DNA of 64,000 nucleotides, from contig CAXBBM010000004.1 of NCBI GenBank assembly GCA_963973915.1, forward strand, positions 1 through 64,000, read 5' to 3'. The DNA is from Polycyclovorans sp002706265 (GTDB lineage: Bacteria > Pseudomonadota > Gammaproteobacteria > Nevskiales > Nevskiaceae). The notes under the pieces were generated by a model. It did not search any database. It saw only the letters and a program-made list of their open reading frames with translations, and had not been told where the DNA came from. This document shows positions 34,117-43,543 of the stretch, piece by piece. The position numbers and the translations under genes were made by a program. How positions within the stretch are numbered: the stretch's first letter is position 1; each line of letters begins with the position of its first letter.

Positions 34117-35407
34117 GCGCGGCCTCCTGCTCGATCACGATGTCGCGCGCCGCCACAACGGTCATGAACGAGCCACAGACCAGCACCGTGCCGGCGCTCT
34201 GTGTCGCCTGCGCCAACGCCGCCCGCATGTCGCCCACCACCTGCACCTGCCGCGCGGCATCGCCCAGACGCCGCGCCAGCGTCGTGGCCGTCATGCCGCG
34301 CGGGCCCGGCGTGTCCACCAGCCGGATCGACTGAACCTGCGGCGCCAGTGCCGCCACGACGTCTTCGCAGGGCTTGTCGCTGAGCATGCCCAACACCAGA
34401 TGCACCGGCTGCGGCACGCCCGGCAGCAGCGTCGCCAGGGCCAGCGCGGCTTCGGCGTTGTGCGCAACGTCGAGCAGGTATCGGCCCCGGCGCTCGAAGC
34501 GGCCGGGCAAGGCCCAGGCCCGCAGCGCCGCGTCGAGCGCCCCCTCGGGCAGCACCACACTGGGCCGCAGGTGCTGCAGCAGGGTGATCACCCCTGCGGC
34601 ATTGCGCAGTTGATGCAGACCCGGCAGATGCGGCGGTTGCGGCAGGCTCAGGGTGGGGCCGTCGGCGGCCTGAAGCTGCCAGTGGGGGCCACCGTCGCTC
34701 ACCACCGAAAACGCCTGCCCGATCCACAGCGGGCGGATGTCGCGTTCGGCCAGATGCGGCGCGAGTTCCGCCGGCGGTGCGTGTTCGGCACACACCGCCA
34801 CCTTGCCGGGGCGAAAGATGCCGGCCTTCTCGACCGCGATGGCCTGGCGGCTGTCGCCGAGCCAGTCGCCGTGATCGGTGCCGATGCTGGTGATCAGCGC
34901 GGCGTCGGCATCGAGCAGGTTCACCGCATCCAGCCGCCCGCCCAGCCCGACCTCCAGCACCTGCGCGGTGCAGCCCCGGGCGCGAAACACCCACAGGGCC
35001 GCCAGCGTGCCGAACTCGAAGTAGGTCAGCGGGGTGTCGCCGCGCTGCGACTCGATGGCGACGAAGGCCTCGACGATGCACGCCGGGTCCACCGGCTGGC
35101 CATTGACCACGATGCGCTCGGCATAGTCGTGCAGGTGCGGCGAGGTGAACTGGCCCACGCAGTGCCCGACACGCTGCAGCAGGTCGGCCGCCAGGCGGGT
35201 GGCCGCGCCCTTGCCATTGGTGCCGCCGATGGTCAGGGTCAGCGGCGGCTGTCGCCGCAGGCCCAGGCGGTCGGCGACCCGGGCGACCCGTTCGAGGCCC
35301 AGCTGAATCTCGTCGCGGTGCAGGCCGAGTTGCCAGTCCAGCCATTGCGCAAGGCTGGCGTCAGCCGCCGGGGAGGCACCCGTGTTGGTGGTCACCCCGT
35401 GAATCAA
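34109..35407 (-). CDS. folC: Bifunctional dihydrofolate synthase/folylpolyglutamate synthase
   Basis: Mur-ligase-like ATP enzyme that adds glutamate to dihydropteroate and then to folates; 432 residues. The P-loop is in IGGTNGKGAATRL, followed by GQFTSPHLHDYAERI, the TYFEFGTLAAL strand and the carbamylated-lysine region EKAGIFRPGK; the C-terminal ligase domain has LLDVAHNAEA. Initiation appears to be TTG at 35407 or GTG at 35395. Lies between accD (7 bases upstream) and the SPOR gene (overlapping), so all are one transcript. Confidence 0.95.
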   Translation of the reverse strand: MIHGVTTNTGASPAADASLAQWLDWQLGLHRDEIQLGLERVARVADRLGLRRQPPLTLTIGGTNGKGAATRLAADLLQRVGHCVGQFTSPHLHDYAERIVVNGQPVDPACIVEAFVAIESQRGDTPLTYFEFGTLAALWVFRARGCTAQVLEVGLGGRLDAVNLLDADAALITSIGTDHGDWLGDSRQAIAVEKAGIFRPGKVAVCAEHAPPAELAPHLAERDIRPLWIGQAFSVVSDGGPHWQLQAADGPTLSLPQPPHLPGLHQLRNAAGVITLLQHLRPSVVLPEGALDAALRAWALPGRFERRGRYLLDVAHNAEAALALATLLPGVPQPVHLVLGMLSDKPCEDVVAALAPQVQSIRLVDTPGPRGMTATTLARRLGDAARQVQVVGDMRAALAQATQSAGTVLVCGSFMTVVAARDIVIEQEAARG

Positions 35408-35414
35408 CCGTCGA

Positions 35415-36296
35415 TCACGGCGCGGCGGAGCCGCTGGCCAGCGCGGGGCCGTGGGTCATGATGGCCAGCAGGCGATGCACACGGTCCCGCATCTCGCGCC
35501 GGTCGACGATCAGGTCGATATGCCCGTGCTCCAGCAGAAACTCGGCGCGCTGAAAACCTTCGGGCAGCTTCTGGCGCACGGTTTGTTCGATCACGCGCGC
35601 CCCGGCAAACCCGATGAGGGCATTCGGCTCGGCGATGTTCACGTCGCCCAGCATCGCCAGGCTGGCCGAGACCCCGCCGGTGGTCGGGTGGGTCAGCACC
35701 GAGATGAACGGCAGGCCGCGGTCGGACAGCTTGGCCAGCGCTGCCGAGGTTTTCGCCATCTGGAACAGTGAGAACAGCGACTCCTGCATGCGCGCCCCGC
35801 CCGAGGACGAGAAGCAGATGTACGGGCTGCCCTGCTGGATGGCCGCTTCGGCGCCGCGGACGAATTTTTCACCGACCACCGAGCCCATCGAACCGCCCAT
35901 GAAGGCGAAGTCGAAGGCGCTGGCCACCAGCGGCAGGCCGTGCAGGCGGCCGCGCATCACGATCAGCGCATCGCGCTCACCGGTGCCGGCCTGGGCGACC
36001 TTGATGCGCTCCTTGTACCGCTTGCCGTCCTTGAACTTCAGCGGGTCCAGCGGGCTGACATCCATCGCCAGTTCTTCGCGGCCGTCTGCATCAAGGAACT
36101 GCTGCAGCCGGGCGCGGCCGCGTATGGGGCGGTGCGCGCTGCATTTGGGACACACCTCAAGGGTGCGTTCCAGCTCGGTGCGATACAGCGCCGCATGACA
36201 GCTGTCGCATTTGATCCAAAGCCCTTCCGGCACGTTGCGCGTGCGCTGCGCCGCGCTGACCAGCTTGGAACCCGTAATTTTATCTAGCCAACTCAA
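35415..36296 (-). CDS. accD: Acetyl-CoA carboxylase carboxyltransferase subunit beta
   Basis: Beta half of the carboxyltransferase that makes malonyl-CoA. 293 residues with the N-terminal zinc ribbon (IKCDSCHAALYRTELERTLEVCPKC, four Cys) and the crotonase-like carboxyltransferase domain (CFSSSGGARMQESL, HPTTGGVSAS). The start is a TTG at 36296 behind GGAGG at good spacing. It is the usual neighbour of folC and trpA. Confidence 0.97.
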   Translation of the reverse strand: MSWLDKITGSKLVSAAQRTRNVPEGLWIKCDSCHAALYRTELERTLEVCPKCSAHRPIRGRARLQQFLDADGREELAMDVSPLDPLKFKDGKRYKERIKVAQAGTGERDALIVMRGRLHGLPLVASAFDFAFMGGSMGSVVGEKFVRGAEAAIQQGSPYICFSSSGGARMQESLFSLFQMAKTSAALAKLSDRGLPFISVLTHPTTGGVSASLAMLGDVNIAEPNALIGFAGARVIEQTVRQKLPEGFQRAEFLLEHGHIDLIVDRREMRDRVHRLLAIMTHGPALASGSAAP

Positions 36297-36344
36297 GACC
36301 AGTCCTCCCAGAACGCGCGTTGATGATAAGCCTTCACCACCCCC

Positions 36345-37151
36345 CTATCTTGCATCCATGGCGTTGCGCAGTGCCGACAGCGTTGCCGTGAGCCGCGCCG
36401 GCAGCGCTTCGGGCTGTTCGGCCAACTCGGCAATCTGGTTCACCAGGGCGCTGCCCACCACCACGCCATCGGCAATCTGCGCCACTGCCGCGGCGGTGGC
36501 CGGATCGCGGATGCCGAAGCCAACGGCCACCGGCAGCGCGGTGACGCCGCGCAAGGCCTGTACCTGCGCGGCCACCGCCGCCACATCCAGGTTAGCCGCG
36601 CCGGTCACGCCCTTGAGTGAAACGTAATAAAGGTAGCCGCTGGCATGTTCGGCGATCCGCGCCATGCGTGCCAGCGGCGTGGTGGGGCTGAGCAGGAAAA
36701 TGGGCGCCAGCCCGCGGGCGGTGAGCACCGGCAGGTAGCTGTCGGCCTCTTCCAGCCCCAGATCGACGATCAGCACGCCGTCGACCCCCGCCTGCTCGGC
36801 GGCGGCGGCGAAGGCGTCAAGACCAAAGCGCTCGATGGGATTGAGATAGCCCATCAGCACCACCGGCGTGTTGCGGTTGGTGCGGCGAAACTGCGCGACC
36901 ATGGCCAGGGTGCGGCGCAGGGTCGTGCCGGCCATCAGCGCCCGCTCGCAGGCCAACTGTATGATCGGGCCATCGGCCATCGGGTCGGAGAACGGCATCC
37001 CCAGTTCGATGATGTCGGCACCGCCGGCGACCAGCGCATGCATCAGCCCCGCGCTGTGATCGGGATGCGGATCGCCCGCCGTGATGTAGGGAATCAGCGC
37101 CTGGCGGCCTTCGCCTTTCAGGCGGGAAAAAGTTTCATCAATCCGCGACAT
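36345..37151 (-). CDS. trpA: Tryptophan synthase alpha subunit
   Basis: Cleaves indole-3-glycerol phosphate to indole, passed by tunnel to TrpB. 268 residues, TIM barrel; catalytic Glu49 (IELGMPFSDP) and Asp60 (MADGP) stand at the same positions as in E. coli. GGAGA precedes the ATG. It follows trpB by about 80 bases. Confidence 0.97.
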   Translation of the reverse strand: MSRIDETFSRLKGEGRQALIPYITAGDPHPDHSAGLMHALVAGGADIIELGMPFSDPMADGPIIQLACERALMAGTTLRRTLAMVAQFRRTNRNTPVVLMGYLNPIERFGLDAFAAAAEQAGVDGVLIVDLGLEEADSYLPVLTARGLAPIFLLSPTTPLARMARIAEHASGYLYYVSLKGVTGAANLDVAAVAAQVQALRGVTALPVAVGFGIRDPATAAAVAQIADGVVVGSALVNQIAELAEQPEALPARLTATLSALRNAMDAR

Positions 37152-37230
37152 ACGGTCTCCGCGCCGGTGGGCGCACGATCATCAGGTACTGAAACGGGCC
37201 TGGCGAGCGCAGGCGCGCTGTCGAGGGGGC

Positions 37231-38442
37231 TCAAAGCAGCTCGATGCCCTCGCGCTTGGCGATGGTGAAAATGTCTTTGTCGCCACGGCCCGAGAGGTTG
37301 ACGACGATGTGGTGATCCGGACCCAGCCCGGTCGCCATCTGCTGGGCATAGGCCAGCGCGTGGGCCGACTCCAGCGCCGGAATGATGCCCTCAACGCGGG
37401 TCAGCTCGTGGAACGCCGCCAGCGCCGGCTCGTCGTTCACGGCCACGTACTGGGCGCGGCCGCTGTCTTTGAGCCAGGCATGCTCGGGGCCGACGCCGGG
37501 ATAATCCAGGCCCGCCGAGATTGAATGCGTGTTCGAGATCTGCCCGTCTTCGTTGGCCATGATGTAGGTCTTGTTGCCGTGCAGCACCCCCGGCATGCCG
37601 GCCGACAGCGGCGCGGCGTGATCGGGCGTGTCGATGCCGTGACCGCCGGCCTCGACCCCCACCAGCCGCACTTCGGGATGCGGCAGGAACGGGTAGAACA
37701 TGCCGATGGCATTCGAACCGCCGCCCACGCAGGCCACCATCGCGTCCGGCAGTCGGCCGATGCGCTCAGGGCACTGGGTCAGCAGTTCGCGCCCGACCAC
37801 GGCGTTGAAGTCGCGCACCAGCATCGGGTAAGGGTGCGGGCCGGCCACGGTGCCGATGATGTAGAAGGTGTCATCGACATGGGTCACCCAGTCGCGCAGC
37901 GCCTCGTTGAGTGCGTCCTTCAGGGTTTGCGTGCCCGACTTGACCGGAATCACCTCGGCGCCCAGCAGCTTCATGCGATAGACGTTGGGCGACTGCCGCT
38001 GCACGTCTTCGGCGCCCATGTACACCACGCACTTCAGGCCCAGACGGGCGGCGATGGTGGCGGTGGCCACGCCGTGCTGGCCGGCGCCGGTCTCGGCAAT
38101 GATGCGGGTCTTGCCCAGATGCTTGGCCAGCAGCGCCTGGCCCACGGTGTTGTTGATCTTGTGGGCGCCGGTATGGTTGAGGTCTTCGCGCTTCAGCCAG
38201 ATCTGCGCGCCGCCACCGTTTTTCGCCCACTTCGCGGTCAGCCGCTCGGCGTGATACAGCGGACTGGGCCGGCCCACGTAATGCCGCAGGTCGTTGTCCA
38301 GTTCGGCCAGAAAGGCCGGGTCGTTCTTCAGTCGCGCATAGGCCTCGGTCAGCCGCGCCAGCGGCTCCATCAGGGTTTCGGCGACAAACTGCCCACCGTA
38401 GGGACCGAAATGCCCGCGGGCATCCGGAAAGTCGTAAGCCAT
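37231..38442 (-). CDS. trpB: Tryptophan synthase beta subunit
   Basis: PLP enzyme joining indole and serine to tryptophan. From the ATG ending at 38442 it has 403 residues, MAYDFPDARGHFGPYGGQF; PLP Lys95 is in NHTGAHKINN, the catalytic Glu lies in AETGAGQHGVA, and the glycine-rich phosphate loop is CVGGGSNAIG. Upstream in-frame codons to 38505 run into the end of trpF and are not used. trpF-trpB-trpA are contiguous; trpE, G, D and C are not in the window. Confidence 0.97.
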   Translation of the reverse strand: MAYDFPDARGHFGPYGGQFVAETLMEPLARLTEAYARLKNDPAFLAELDNDLRHYVGRPSPLYHAERLTAKWAKNGGGAQIWLKREDLNHTGAHKINNTVGQALLAKHLGKTRIIAETGAGQHGVATATIAARLGLKCVVYMGAEDVQRQSPNVYRMKLLGAEVIPVKSGTQTLKDALNEALRDWVTHVDDTFYIIGTVAGPHPYPMLVRDFNAVVGRELLTQCPERIGRLPDAMVACVGGGSNAIGMFYPFLPHPEVRLVGVEAGGHGIDTPDHAAPLSAGMPGVLHGNKTYIMANEDGQISNTHSISAGLDYPGVGPEHAWLKDSGRAQYVAVNDEPALAAFHELTRVEGIIPALESAHALAYAQQMATGLGPDHHIVVNLSGRGDKDIFTIAKREGIELL

Positions 38443-38447
38443 CGTGT

Positions 38448-39104
38448 TCAACCTGGTTGATCCGCAGCGCGCACCGCTGCGACAAAGTCCGTCATTTTGC
38501 CGCAATCCTTGATGCCGGGCCGCGCCTCGATGCCGCTGGACACGTCCACCGCGTAGGGACGGGCGATGCGGACCGCCTCGCCGACGTTGCCGGGATGCAG
38601 CCCCCCGGCCACGATCAGGGGCATTGCCAGGCGCTTCTGCGCGCTGTGCCAGTCGAAGGTTTCGCCGCTGCCGCCCATGGCGCCCGGGGCGTGCCCGTCC
38701 AGCAGCAGGGCGCCGGCGGCGGCGTAGCGGCGCGCCGCCTGGTCAAGATCGACGCCGCCCTTCATCGCCACGGCCTTGAACCACGGCCGCCCGGCCCGCG
38801 CGCACTCGGCCGCGGTTTCAGCCCCGTGGAACTGCAGCCATTCGGGTTGGAAGACCCTGAGCGCCGCGTCCACATCGGCAGGCGCGGCGTCCTTGAACAG
38901 CGCCACGCTGGTGACGCCAGGCGGCAGTTTGCGGCGCATCGCTTCGGCCTGCGCCGGCGCCACATGGCGCGGGCTCTGCGGCACCAGCACGAAGCCCAGC
39001 AGATCGACGCCCAACGCGACGGCGCGCTCGGCGTCTTCCCAGCGGGTGATGCCGCAAAACTTGATGCGGGTGCGGCTTTGGAACGGGGCAGCGGCGTCGG
39101 TCAT
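38448..39104 (-). CDS. trpF: Phosphoribosylanthranilate isomerase
   Basis: Amadori rearrangement step of tryptophan synthesis; 218-residue TIM barrel. The catalytic Cys is in RIKFCGITR near the N-terminus and the catalytic Asp is in PYAVDVSSGIE near the C-terminus, with the phosphate site VAGGLHPGNV. Lies 7 bases after truA and 5 bases before trpB. Confidence 0.96.
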   Translation of the reverse strand: MTDAAAPFQSRTRIKFCGITRWEDAERAVALGVDLLGFVLVPQSPRHVAPAQAEAMRRKLPPGVTSVALFKDAAPADVDAALRVFQPEWLQFHGAETAAECARAGRPWFKAVAMKGGVDLDQAARRYAAAGALLLDGHAPGAMGGSGETFDWHSAQKRLAMPLIVAGGLHPGNVGEAVRIARPYAVDVSSGIEARPGIKDCGKMTDFVAAVRAADQPG

Positions 39105-39111
39105 GCGCCAA

Positions 39112-39903
39112 TTATGGGCCGGTGGGGAAAGGCCAGGGGGGTGGCGGCGGTATCGCGAAGTGCGCCGGGTAGCGTGGCCCGACGAAATACAGCCCGTCTG
39201 CCGCCGCCGTCATGCCCGCCAGACGACGGTCCCGCGCTGCCAGCACTTCGGCGATCCAGGTTTCCGGCTGCCGGCCCAGGCCGACGTCGATCAGGCTGCC
39301 GACGATGTTGCGCACCATGTGATGCAGAAAGGCATTGCCGCGCACCGACACGCCGATCATCTCACCGTCGCGGACCACGGCGATGTCGGCCAGTCGCCGC
39401 ACCGGGCTGGGGGCCTGACAGCGCGTGTCACGAAAACTGGAGAAGTCATGCTCACCCCGCAGGCACTGCGCGGCACGGTGCATGGCGGCGGCGTCCAGCG
39501 GCCGCATTTCCCAGGTGGCGCGACCGCCCCAGACGGCGCTGCGCGCCCGTTGATTGAGAATCAGATAGCGATATTCCCGCGAATGGGCCTCGAAGCGGGC
39601 GTGAAAACGCTCGTCCACCGGCATCACCCAGCGCAGGCTCACGTCGGGGGGCAGCAGGCTGTTGCTGCCCAGCAACCAGGCGTAGGGCGTGCGCGCGGCG
39701 TCGCAGTCGAAATGGATCACCTGCTGCAGGGCATGGACGCCCGCGTCGGTACGCCCGGCGGTGATGACCCGCACCGGCTGGTGGGCCACCGTGCCCAGCG
39801 CGGCCTCGACCGCGCCCTGTACCGTCGACCGTTCGGGCAAGCGCTGCCAGCCGGAATAGGCGCTGCCCAGGTACTCGACACCCGCCGCCCAACGCTGGCT
39901 CAT
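39112..39903 (-). CDS. truA: tRNA pseudouridine(38-40) synthase
   Basis: Isomerises uridines 38-40 in the tRNA anticodon stem. 263 residues from the ATG ending at 39903 (MSQRWAAGVEYLGSAYSGWQ). Catalytic Asp53 is in TAGRTDAGVHAL, and the C-terminal NAFLHHMVRNIVGSL block is present. The frame runs further upstream through the neighbouring membrane gene but with no TruA-like sequence. Start overlaps that gene's stop by four bases. Confidence 0.96.
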   Translation of the reverse strand: MSQRWAAGVEYLGSAYSGWQRLPERSTVQGAVEAALGTVAHQPVRVITAGRTDAGVHALQQVIHFDCDAARTPYAWLLGSNSLLPPDVSLRWVMPVDERFHARFEAHSREYRYLILNQRARSAVWGGRATWEMRPLDAAAMHRAAQCLRGEHDFSSFRDTRCQAPSPVRRLADIAVVRDGEMIGVSVRGNAFLHHMVRNIVGSLIDVGLGRQPETWIAEVLAARDRRLAGMTAAADGLYFVGPRYPAHFAIPPPPPWPFPTGP

Positions 39904-40562
39904 CGCGGCCAGTTCCAGACCATGAGCAGCATCAGCGCCAGCAGCAGCCATTCCCACACCCGCGGCCACGGCAGGAGCAGCACCGCGTGCGTGGCCGTGG
40001 GCGGCTGGTGCTCGATGTCGCCGATCCACGCCGCGGCCAGATCCAGGCCTTTCAGGCCCTGCGCCTTGAGCGTTCGGTAGCGGCCTTCCACACCGTCCAC
40101 GGCCGAGAGCGTCAGCGCCACCAGGGCCGTGGCGCGGCCGGTGGGCAGGCCCAGACGCGACAACGGCGTCAGCAACTGATCCAGGGCGGCCACCAACTGG
40201 GGCACCGGCGTGGCCGACAACAACCAGTAAACCGCCGCCAGCAGGCTGACCAGCACCAGGATGCGCCGGCAGCCTTCCCACAGCCCTTCCCAGCTCAGGC
40301 CGGGCGTCCAGGGGCTGAGCGCTTCGCCAGGCGTGAAGCCGAGGTAGAGCACGATGATGCTCAGCAGCAACCAGCGCAGGCGCAGCACGCCGAAGCGCAG
40401 ACGACGCAGCGCGGTGCGGTCGGTGGCGGCGTAGGCCGCGACCAGCGCCAGCGCCAGCAGCAGCAGATCGGCCAGCGGAAAGCTGCTGATCGCCGGCGCG
40501 ACGATCAACAGCATCAGCACCCGCGTGAGCGGACGTAGGCCGTCACTGGGGAGTCCCCTCAC
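39900..40562 (-). CDS. Predicted inner-membrane protein, EcfT/CbiQ-like
   Basis: A 220-residue membrane protein with about five helices (LMLLIVAPAISSFPLADLLLLALALVAAY, WLLLSIIVLYLGFTP, ILVLVSLLAAVYWLL, and a terminal LLLALMLLMVWNW). The middle part, TPLSRLGLPTGRATALVALTLSAVDGVEGRYRTLKAQGL, resembles the coupling segment of EcfT/CbiQ transmembrane proteins of energy-coupling-factor transporters, including the Ala-Arg-Gly-like motif replaced by LKAQGL. No ATPase or substrate-capture gene is near. GTG start; it is wedged between fimV and truA and coupled to truA by an ATGA overlap. Confidence 0.6.
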   Translation of the reverse strand: MRGLPSDGLRPLTRVLMLLIVAPAISSFPLADLLLLALALVAAYAATDRTALRRLRFGVLRLRWLLLSIIVLYLGFTPGEALSPWTPGLSWEGLWEGCRRILVLVSLLAAVYWLLSATPVPQLVAALDQLLTPLSRLGLPTGRATALVALTLSAVDGVEGRYRTLKAQGLKGLDLAAAWIGDIEHQPPTATHAVLLLPWPRVWEWLLLALMLLMVWNWPR

Positions 40563-40569
40563 CGAGGCC

Positions 40570-43461
40570 CTAACCCAGACGGTCCATCAAGACCTGCGCC
40601 TCGTGCTGCTGGGTGTCGTTCCCCTCCACCAGCACCTCGCCCAGCAGGGCTCGGGCCATCTCGGCATCGCCCATGTCGACATAGGCGCGCGCCAGATCGA
40701 GCTTGGTGGCGGCTTCGTCGCCGCTGGCCAGCGACTCGCTGTCGGCATCGGCATCCTCGATCGAGGCTTCGTCCAGAGCGAAGTCGTCGAGCTTGAAATC
40801 ATCAAGCCCGTCAAGCCCGTCAAGCGCACCCAGCGCCTCGTTCTCGGCGGCGCGGGGCGCGGCGGGCGGTGGCGTCGATTCAACCGGCGGCAGATCAAAC
40901 CCGCTCAGGTCGAACTCAAGGCCGTCATCGCGCGGCGCGTCAGGCGCCGTTGACGCTGATGGCGGCGGCGGCGTCTCGTCGAAGGCGCTCAGGTCAAAGT
41001 GCAGACCCTCACCCCGCTCGTCCGGCGACGGCGGCGGCGTGACGGACGCAGGCGCGGACGGCGCGTCGAAGTTCAGGTCGAAATCGATGAGGTTGTCATC
41101 GTCCGAGCGTGCCTGCGGCGCGCGCGGCGGTACGTCGTCGGCGGCGGGGGGCGGCACGGTCGGCAGCTCATCGAAGCTGAAGTCCAGCCCGGCATCCCCT
41201 GCAGGCGCCTCGGGCACCGCGGCCCGTTCCGGCAGGTCGTCGTCATCGGCAGGCGGCGAATCTTCGCTGGGCGGCGGGGCCGCGGTCACCGCGCCCGGCG
41301 TCGCGAACAACGGCTCGTCCGGAGCCACGCGGCGGCCCGCCTCGGCCAGTGACTGCCACTGGGCGTCGTCGAGGTGCGGCCTGGCGTCGCTTGCCGCCGC
41401 AATGAAGGCGCGCACGCGACCGGCATCGAGCAGCACCTCGGCGCGTTTCAGCAGATAGTCGGCGCGCTGCGGCTCGCGCTCAAGGGCGGTGTCGAGTGTG
41501 TCCAGAGCGTCGTCGTAGAGCCCGAAGGCGACGTGGGTGTCGGCCTCGGCCAATGGATCCAACCCGTCAGTGGTGGATGGGACCTCATCGCCTGGCGCCG
41601 GCTCGGGCTCGGGCTCGTCCAGCGCCGAGAGCAGGGCGTCGGCCTTGGCCCAGCCGCTCTGCGACCGCGCGTCCGCCTCCGAGCCCGGCGCTGCGGGCGG
41701 CGGCGCGTCGCTGTCGGCCGCCGGTTCATCAATGATCTGCGCCGCGTCAAAGTCGGGAATTGCATCGACATTGCCGGGATCGGCCTGCGCACGGGTGCGC
41801 TCTGCCTCGGCCTGTTCTTCGGCCTGCTCTTCGGCATAGGCCGCCATGAACAGCGCCTCGGCTTCATCGGCCTGGCGCTGCGCCGCTGCGACGCTGTCGG
41901 GGGGGGCGTGGGTGGCCGATGCCGCACCGGCACCTGCCGCCGCAGCCGCAGCCGTGGGCGGCGATTGAGGCGTCGGGCGCGGCGCGCGTCGGGCCGGGCC
42001 GGCGGCACCGTCGCGACGGCGGCGGCGGCGCAGCAACAGCAGCGCAATCAGCACCAGCATGAAGATCAGCAGCAGGACCAGCCACCACGGCCGATCACGC
42101 GCAGCGGTAACCGGCTCGGGCGCCGCGATCTCGGCCGACGCCGCGTCGTCGGCCATCAACTCGGTGAGGTTGTCTTCGGCCTGCTCATCCCGCGGCGCAT
42201 CCGCCAGCGGCGCGTCGGCGGGGCCGGTCAGCGCAGTGTCGGTTGCATCGCCATTGGGCGCGGGGGCGCCGGACGCGCCGCCCCCGTCGATCACGTTCAC
42301 ATCGGCATCGGCGCCGGCGGCGTCGCCCTCGGCCGCCAGCGCGGCGGCGGCGTCGATCGGGTTTTCAGACCCGGTGTCGACCGGTTCGCCCGACAGGCTG
42401 TCATCGATCGCGGGCACCTCGGCGTCGTTGCCGCCCACGCTCGCGGCCGGCGCAGCGGGCGCAACCGGCGCGGCGCTGGGGGTCACCGTCACGGTGACGG
42501 TCGGTGCCGGGGTGGCGGTGGCTTGCGCCGAGGGGGCCGGCGTGCGGCGGGGCGCCACGCTGGCACGCGGCGTGGCGCCGGCCGTGATACTCCCGCTGCG
42601 ACGCCAGGCCGCAACACCGGCCCGTGCGGCCTCGACGGGGGTGGCGAGCATCGTTTCGCGGCGCGGCACGTCCAGGGTGACGTTTTTCATCAAGCCTTCG
42701 AAGCGACCCCGGTCGAACGCGGTGGGGTTGGCGTTGACCAGCGCGTAGATGACCTGGTTCATGTCGACACCCTCATCCGGCCGAAGGGCGGTGGCCACCC
42801 CCCACAGGGTTTCGCCGGGCTTGACGGTGTAGCGATCGGCACCCGCCGCAGCGCCGGATGAATCGGCCGGCGGCGGGGGCGTCGCGGCCGCAGCGGCGGG
42901 CGCGGGCGCCGGGGCACGGGCCGGCGCGGCGGTGGCCGGCGGGGCCACGACCGGCGTGGGCGCCGGGGGCCGGGTGGCCGGTGGCGGTGCCGCAGTGGGT
43001 GCTTGCGGCAACGGGCGGCGCAGCGTTGGCGCGACCGGGGCCGGCGTCGCGACCGACGGTGCGGCAATGATCGGCGGCGGCGGATCAAGGAACACGGTGT
43101 ATTCACGCAGCACGCGGCCGGTGGCGGAGCGTACGTCCAGCAACAGGGTGAGGAACGGTTCGCGCACGATGCGCGAGGCGCTGATCTCGATGCGCGGCGG
43201 GCTGCCGGGCACCACCTTGAAGGCCAGGTCGCTGAGGTAGTCGGCGCGCTCGATGCCCATGCGCTCGAAATCGGCGCGGTCCGCAAGCTTCACGCGCACG
43301 GCATCAAGCTGGTCGATGGGCACCGCCAGCAAGGGAATCTGGGCGACGAAGGGCTGGTTCAGCGCGGACCGCACTTGAATCTCACCCAGGCCCAGGGCCA
43401 TGGCGGTCGGCGTGCCGATCAGGGCGAGCAGGCCCAGTGTGGCAACGAAGAAACGACGCAT
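40570..43461 (-). CDS. fimV: FimV/HubP family polar landmark protein
   Basis: Large (963-residue) bitopic protein that in Pseudomonas and Vibrio organises the cell pole, type IV pili and motility. The start at 43461 has AGAGGGGA ahead and gives a signal peptide (FFVATLGLLALIGTPTAMA). Then: the FimV N-terminal domain (GLGEIQVRSALNQPFVAQIPLL), a LysM-type domain (YTVKPGETLWGVATALRP), a Pro/Ala-rich linker, a membrane helix (WWLVLLLIFMLVLIALLLL), a very acidic cytoplasmic tail, and a C-terminal TPR-like domain (KLDLARAYVDMGDAEMARALL) ending QVLMDRLG. Upstream in-frame codons to 43524 are not needed. truA, trpF follow as in pseudomonads. Confidence 0.93.
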   Translation of the reverse strand: MRRFFVATLGLLALIGTPTAMALGLGEIQVRSALNQPFVAQIPLLAVPIDQLDAVRVKLADRADFERMGIERADYLSDLAFKVVPGSPPRIEISASRIVREPFLTLLLDVRSATGRVLREYTVFLDPPPPIIAAPSVATPAPVAPTLRRPLPQAPTAAPPPATRPPAPTPVVAPPATAAPARAPAPAPAAAAATPPPPADSSGAAAGADRYTVKPGETLWGVATALRPDEGVDMNQVIYALVNANPTAFDRGRFEGLMKNVTLDVPRRETMLATPVEAARAGVAAWRRSGSITAGATPRASVAPRRTPAPSAQATATPAPTVTVTVTPSAAPVAPAAPAASVGGNDAEVPAIDDSLSGEPVDTGSENPIDAAAALAAEGDAAGADADVNVIDGGGASGAPAPNGDATDTALTGPADAPLADAPRDEQAEDNLTELMADDAASAEIAAPEPVTAARDRPWWLVLLLIFMLVLIALLLLRRRRRRDGAAGPARRAPRPTPQSPPTAAAAAAGAGAASATHAPPDSVAAAQRQADEAEALFMAAYAEEQAEEQAEAERTRAQADPGNVDAIPDFDAAQIIDEPAADSDAPPPAAPGSEADARSQSGWAKADALLSALDEPEPEPAPGDEVPSTTDGLDPLAEADTHVAFGLYDDALDTLDTALEREPQRADYLLKRAEVLLDAGRVRAFIAAASDARPHLDDAQWQSLAEAGRRVAPDEPLFATPGAVTAAPPPSEDSPPADDDDLPERAAVPEAPAGDAGLDFSFDELPTVPPPAADDVPPRAPQARSDDDNLIDFDLNFDAPSAPASVTPPPSPDERGEGLHFDLSAFDETPPPPSASTAPDAPRDDGLEFDLSGFDLPPVESTPPPAAPRAAENEALGALDGLDGLDDFKLDDFALDEASIEDADADSESLASGDEAATKLDLARAYVDMGDAEMARALLGEVLVEGNDTQQHEAQVLMDRLG

Positions 43462-43543
43462 TCCCCTCTCCCTAGAATTCAGGCGGCTTGGCGCCTTGGG
43501 ACAATCAACAAACCACGCGAACATTAACCCGCAATTGTTTCAA

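Noticed and set aside
39904..40281. Upstream extension of truA
   Set aside because: Overlaps the membrane protein gene in another frame and contains no TruA-like sequence.
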